Positions 59,576-64,000 of a DNA stretch of 64,000 nucleotides are shown one piece after another. The stretch is from Zeus faber. Taxonomy: Eukaryota > Chordata > Actinopteri > Zeiformes > Zeidae. Below the pieces are notes generated by a model that was not told the origin of the DNA, did not search any database, and worked only from the letters and a program-made list of their open reading frames with translations. The stretch covers positions 8,163,144 to 8,227,143 of the forward strand of contig OY482864.1 in the NCBI GenBank assembly GCA_960531495.1. Reading direction: 5' to 3'. The stretch's first letter is position 1. Every line of letters begins with the position of its first letter. Both the position numbers and the translations under genes were made by a program.

Positions 59576-60814
59576 GCCTGCATGTGTGTGTGTAACAACA
59601 AAGGGTATGTGCACAGATGAGATATGCCCAAAGCTCAGCTGTCTGTCTTAGAAAGAAAAGTCAGTGAATGAACTCCCATCGCGACCAAAACCGTCCTCGC
59701 TCACGACCGCAATTCAGCTGGCGCGAGCAGACACAGCAGACGACCTTGTGTGGAGAATTTCTCTCCTCTTTTCAAAAAGCATCCCCTCGGAAAAACAGAA
59801 AGGGGAGCGTGAAATCACTTCCTGCTCTCAAAGTTATACTGCTTCCGAGTGGGTGGACGGGCGGATGGCACAGGATCGTGTGTGGTGCAGGATCCGAGAG
59901 CCTGCGGACCAGATCGCGGAACGGACCCTAATGCACACAAAGATCTCAGATGAATCATTTATGTTCCCAGCGAGCTGTTTTGTTTGTTTACTTCATTATG
60001 ACAAAAACCCTGCCGGTTCGCCACCTCACTGCCACCAAGCCTCCGTCTCCCTCCCTGAACCCGTGTCTGTGGACAGAGCTGTCTACTACACCTTCTAACC
60101 CACAGCAACAAGGTACATGCCATCCCCCTTTGGGCGAAGTTCCATTATCAGGTGGGAGACTTTCATCATCCCAACGTGCTGGTGCCATTGAGGTGTTCGC
60201 TGGGGCGGTGGGAGGAAGGAAATGAGCCCAGAAACACCTGCCAACAGATTACTGCAAGGAGGCCTCGTGGCTTGGGGTCAGCGTGTAGTGTATATTTGTG
60301 TATGTGTGTGTGGGGGGGGGGGATTACTAGCACAGCACTAGCCTCTGCATCGCACCAAGGTCACTCCGCCTGCAACGGTGGGGGGGGGGGGTCACAGCTC
60401 CCCAGAGGAGCCCCGGGGCCGGCTCCGTGTGCGACACCGGGACGCCCACACGCTGGCTCTGCGCAGCTGAAGCCGGATTAATACCCAGCGAACAGGTCCC
60501 CACGTACTCGCATTGTTCTGGGATGGTGGTGTGAAAAAAAATAATAAAATGTAATCTAAAGATTTTCAACACTGAATTTGAAAAGAAATAAACCAATCTG
60601 AGGAGATCAGTTCTCCTTTCTGAAAAACCTAATTAAAGACGCAATGGATAAACATGGTGATATCGACAGATCTGTACATTGACGGCTTTAGTCCATTACT
60701 AAGTTTGTTTAACTTATGTGGAATAGAGCTGAGAGAGGTCTATTTTCTTAACCAAGTATTAAAAACATATTTAAAAATTAACGTCAGTAAGGACCCCCCC
60801 CAAAAACATGCACA
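58635..60814. other. No gene recognised; includes (GT)n at 59531-59573
   Basis: A 144-residue frame at 59664-60098 has no recognisable domain, leader or splice context. G-runs occur at 60310-60322 and 60380-60390. Confidence 0.45.
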
Positions 60815-61051
60815 CATCATCGTCTGACCAGCAATGGACACTCATCACCAGGTCCCTGGGCGCGTCCACGAATCCTGCCCACTGCTCCTCGCTGTGCCCC
60901 CAGAGGAAGTACAAGCCAGGATGGGTTAAAGGCAGAGGCCTCATTTCACCTGCCACCATCCAAAGCATGTGCATGTGTGTGTGTGTGTGTGCGAGCATGT
61001 GTTAGTGTGGTGTGCTGTGTGACAATTAAAGATTGTTCTTCTTCTTCTTCT
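60815..61051 (+). repeat. Dispersed repeat, copy 2 (partner at 7169-7405)
   Basis: The same motif order as copy 1: ATCATCGTCTGACCAGC, CCCACTGCTCC, AGCCAGGATGGGT, the GTGTGTG tract, ACAATTAAAGATTG and a TTC-rich tail. Confidence 0.75.
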
Positions 61052-61942
61052 AAAATCAAAATCTTTATTCTGAATCTTTATTCCCACCCCACTGATTGTA
61101 TTTCCCCATTGCTCATTGTGCATACGTAAAACTCATAGACATAATTTTTTATTTTTTTATTTTTCGCTTGCTGTATATATTTCTTTCGGATTTAGTTTAT
61201 ACTGTATTACTATTTTTTATTACTTTCGCTACTTTGCCCATTTATCGTTTCACTGCACTGTACTTGTATGATTTATGTCACAAATGAAGCATTAAAAACA
61301 AGTGACCCTAGTAACATTCTTAACAGGATTATGTTGAAGAGATAATTTTTCACACGTGGAGATTACATTAGATGATTAGCTCAAATAAATTAAAGCCTTT
61401 GGGGTCATTTCTCCCTGTCAGACTATGATCCAAAATGGAACAATTGGACCAGATATGTGGGGAATAAAAGGGAAACAGGACTACTTCAGGCTTCACAGAT
61501 CTGTTCACACTGGGACCCGAGTTAGAAGGAAGAGGCCTTCTGAGTCGGAGAGTCACGGCGCGAGTCAAAGCTCTTGCATGGAGAATGATTTAACTGGCTG
61601 ATCGCTTTCTTGGTGCTTCTGGCCTTCTGTTTAATGCTTTCAGGTATTTTTCCATCTCATTATCTCTGCCCCACACACCAGGCCTTGTTGGCACACTGGT
61701 AAGCTTGGCAGGAGGATGGCCAACTTCGTCTCAGTCCATATTTGCTCGGGGAAATCCAGGGGATTCCACTCTCGTGTCACCCTTGTTTATCAGCTTTTAT
61801 GTAATACAATCATCACGTCATACCATACCGTCGTACGCAACATACGATGCATTCCAGGTTTTTTTCCAATACAGAAACATACACACATAAATACATTGGA
61901 CTCTCTGGTTGAAGGTTCAAGGATGCCATTGCCAAATACATT

Positions 61943-62385
61943 GGGGCAGTTTCACGGACACAGATCACACTTTTAATCTGGACTAACTGAAATGGCCTAT
62001 CTCAGTCATGGTTTAAAATAGTCTCAGACTTACCCTAGTCTTGGTGTATATAAATCATATTTCCAGAATGAAGATTAGAGCTAATCTAGGCCTACCTGAA
62101 GGCTTAAATGAAACCTGGCAAAGGGGAGGTTTATCTTTAGATGAATGGGTGTGAGCCTCCAGGTCGACATTGACAGTAGGGAAAATGGAGTATCTGTACA
62201 AAGACCAGCACCAGGACCAGACAGAAGGAGCTGACTAGTCCTTCATAGTCTTGGACTTCCTCCTCTAGAACTAATTAATCTGAAGTTAAGCAACATCTCA
62301 GCAAGGTATTTTAAAATTCTGGATTAATTGAAGTAGGATTATCTTAGTCTTGATGTAGATTAAACCCTGTCTGCGAAATGGCCCC
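61943..62385. mobile_element. MITE with imperfect terminal inverted repeats
   Basis: Left end GGGGCAGTTTCACGGACA; right end TGTCTGCGAAATGGCCCC, its imperfect complement. Subterminal CTAGTCTTGRTGTA blocks occur in both halves. A possible 3-bp duplication ATT flanks it. No coding frame in 443 bp. Confidence 0.6.
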
Positions 62386-63093
62386 ATTGAACTCCAACTT
62401 CAACAAGCAAAGTACATTCTGTGGTGGCATTCTTTATCACACTCACTGTCAAAAAGCCACAAGGAAGCTGAATGTAGTTTCTTAAGACACAACTGTGTAA
62501 AAGACCTTAACCATCACCGGAAGGGGAAACCTGCATCAAAAGGAAAGTCGATTTCACAAGATCAATTAAGTGCATTTGTCGATTTGAGAGCTTTGTGAAT
62601 TTTCACCACACATTACTATCCAGAATAGCGTGCTGGAGACAGGATGACAAGTCTTTTTTGCCCATGTGGGGGTCTCTTCCCACAGATAAGGGTGGGGGAG
62701 GGAGGCGGAGTCTTTCTGGCCGTGGTGCGCCTACATGACAAGAGTTTTATTATTAATTTTAATATGTGGCACGCAGGCTACAATTATATATACATCACTA
62801 AGGATTATTATAATAATTGTGGATAATAATGGTCCTCTTGGGCGCAGGAGGAATGGCGTTCTGCTGCTGGGCTGCTCACGAGCCTGTGCGCCGATCTCCT
62901 CTGTAAGACAGACAAACATTAAGAAAACTCCTTGCCTCGAGTCGGACCAATCAGCTTCGCGCGGGCGCTAATTGGGCCGATTCGAGGCAGCTTGGTGGCC
63001 GCGGGAAAGGAAACCGTGCTCTCTCCGCAGCAGGTGCTTGACCACGGCCATTTGTCCGCCACAGCCCAGTTCATGTGTTTTCAGCTCAATTTG

Positions 63094-63125
63094 TTTTAAC
63101 CCTTACCCCGAGGTAAGGGTTAAAA
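63094..63125. repeat. Perfect 14-bp stem inverted repeat, 4-nt loop
   Basis: TTTTAACCCTTACC, loop CCGA, GGTAAGGGTTAAAA. It is followed at once by a direct repeat of TTCCGCCTACG. Confidence 0.85.
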
Positions 63126-63237
63126 TTCCGCCTACGCCATTCCGCCTACGACGCGCTACCAAAAGCAGCACTCTCCTGACTTATATCATTGAAACTACAA
63201 ATTGTGGAATGTATCAACCTTAATTGGGTTAAAATGA

Positions 63238-63293
63238 ATCTTTCAGCAAGTGAACAGTCAGTTCTTGAAGTTGATGTGATGGAAGCAGGAAAA
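63238..63293 (+). mobile_element. Short Tc1-family fragment (same family as 31160)
   Basis: GCAAGTGAACAGTCAGTTCT, TGAAGTTGATGTGATGGAAG and CAGGAAAAA match the 5' part of the Tc1 copy at about 31270-31320, then the similarity stops abruptly. Confidence 0.75.
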
Positions 63294-63339
63294 AGGCTGA
63301 CCTGTGTAGAGGCATGGAGATGGTGAGGAGAGATGGCAG

Positions 63340-64000
63340 TGGAGTTTTAAAGTACATTGTTGAACACAGTCTTGGAAAGTGAGAGGGTGTATGTGAAGTG
63401 GCAAAGAAGTGTACTGGTAGAGATTTTCAAGAATATGGGTGATGTGCAGAGCTGTAGTAAATACAGAGGTATAAAGTTGATCAGCTACAGCATGAAGTTA
63501 TGGGAAAGTTTGGTGGAAGCTACGTTAAGAGGAGAGGTGATGTTTAGTGAGCAGCAGTATGGTTTCATGCCAGGAAAGAGCACTGCAGATGCAATGCTTG
63601 CTTTGAGAATGTTGATGGAGAAGTAAAGAGAAGATCAGAAGGAGTTGCATTGTGTCTGCGGATTTAGAGAAAGCATATGACAGGGTGCAGAGAGAGGAGG
63701 TGTGGTATTTTACTGAATGAGGAAGTCGGGAGTAGCAGAGAAGTATGTAAAAGTGGTGCAGGATACATACAGTATAAGGGCAGTGTGACAGTGGTGAGGT
63801 GTGGAATAGGAGTGACGGATTGGTTCAAGGTGGAGGTGTGATTACATCAAGGTTCGTCCCTGAGCCCTTTCTTGTTTGCAATGGTGATGGACAGGTTGAC
63901 GGACGAGATCAGGCAGGCGTCTCCGTGGACTATGATGTTCGCAGATTACATTGCGATCTGAAGTGAGATGAGGGATCAGGTTAGGGAGAGCCTGGAGAGG
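63340..64000 (+). pseudogene. RTE-like/unclassified LINE reverse transcriptase, central part, runs off window
   Basis: VEIFKNMGDVQSCSKYRGIK, LISYSMKLWESLVEATLRGE, EQQYGFMPGKSTADAMLALR, then after a stop a segment related to VDLEKAYDRV, HQGSSLSPFLF in another frame and MFADYIAI at the end (FADY in place of FADD). Stops and frameshifts make it a pseudogene. Same family as 28527-29160. Confidence 0.8.

Noticed and set aside
59664..60098. 144-residue plus-strand frame
   Set aside because: No recognisable family, no leader, no exon-type boundaries; ordinary chance frame.

Overview
This is a teleost fish nuclear genomic window. The coding sequence is vertebrate, split by many GT-AG introns, and set in a background of fish-type repeats: tRNA-derived SINEs, hAT and Tc1 transposons, CR1/L2/RTE/L1-type LINE pieces and long CA/GA microsatellites. 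There are no bacterial-style operons. All gene models below were built by joining exons by hand at splice sites, with reading-phase checks.

Layout, left to right. (1) 1-606: the 3' part of a GPCR resembling the G-protein-coupled estrogen receptor (gper1, +). It sits to the left of, and on the opposite strand from, the first coding exons of a C7orf50-like gene (1234-1509, -), so it probably lies inside that gene, as in mammals. (2) 3216-4157: a complete two-exon ccsmst1 (+), a small mitochondrial membrane protein, convergent with a complete histone H3.3 gene (4829-5431, -) that has its own TATA/CCAAT promoter near 6.1 kb. (3) 6.5-8.1 kb: repeats. (4) 8490-11282: a complete five-exon homologue of human C8orf33 (UPF0488 family, +), with a Tc1 relic in its last intron. 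(5) 12732-20374: complete 14-exon anks3 (+), ankyrin repeats plus a SAM domain, a ciliary scaffold. (6) 22721-28200: complete nine-exon wdr24 (-), a GATOR2 subunit acting on mTORC1. (7) About 30.6-30.9 kb: a probable bidirectional promoter with a TCTCGCGAGA element, firing into wdr24 on one side and a five-exon gene at 32331-35595 (+) on the other. The latter has a helix-hairpin-helix-like segment and resembles the Drosophila Amun family. (8) 40729-48750: the last three exons of rhbdl1 (-), a rhomboid-like protease with its catalytic Ser and His exons visible. Its 5' exons were not found and may lie beyond 64 kb. (9) 49-55 kb: a nested composite transposon block (hAT ends enclosing a LINE, an L1-type ORF1 fragment and a GC-rich block). 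(10) 55-64 kb: no recognised gene; microsatellites, a MITE, and a LINE running off the end.

From general knowledge of human gene positions, anks3, ccsmst1, wdr24 and rhbdl1 are 16p13.3 genes and gper1/C7orf50 are 7p22 neighbours. The window is therefore a teleost linkage block that is split in human. The genes are not a pathway; they are independent, mostly housekeeping, loci.

The most interesting non-gene observations are these: a LINE 5' region carrying a compact TCTCGCGAGA + ETS + YY1 promoter-like cassette; two Tc1 copies sharing the same internal deletion; hAT insertions with recognisable 8-bp target duplications, one of them filling an intron; a GC-AG intron in anks3; a foldback element in wdr24; and a small secreted-peptide-like reading frame divergent from the C8orf33 homologue.
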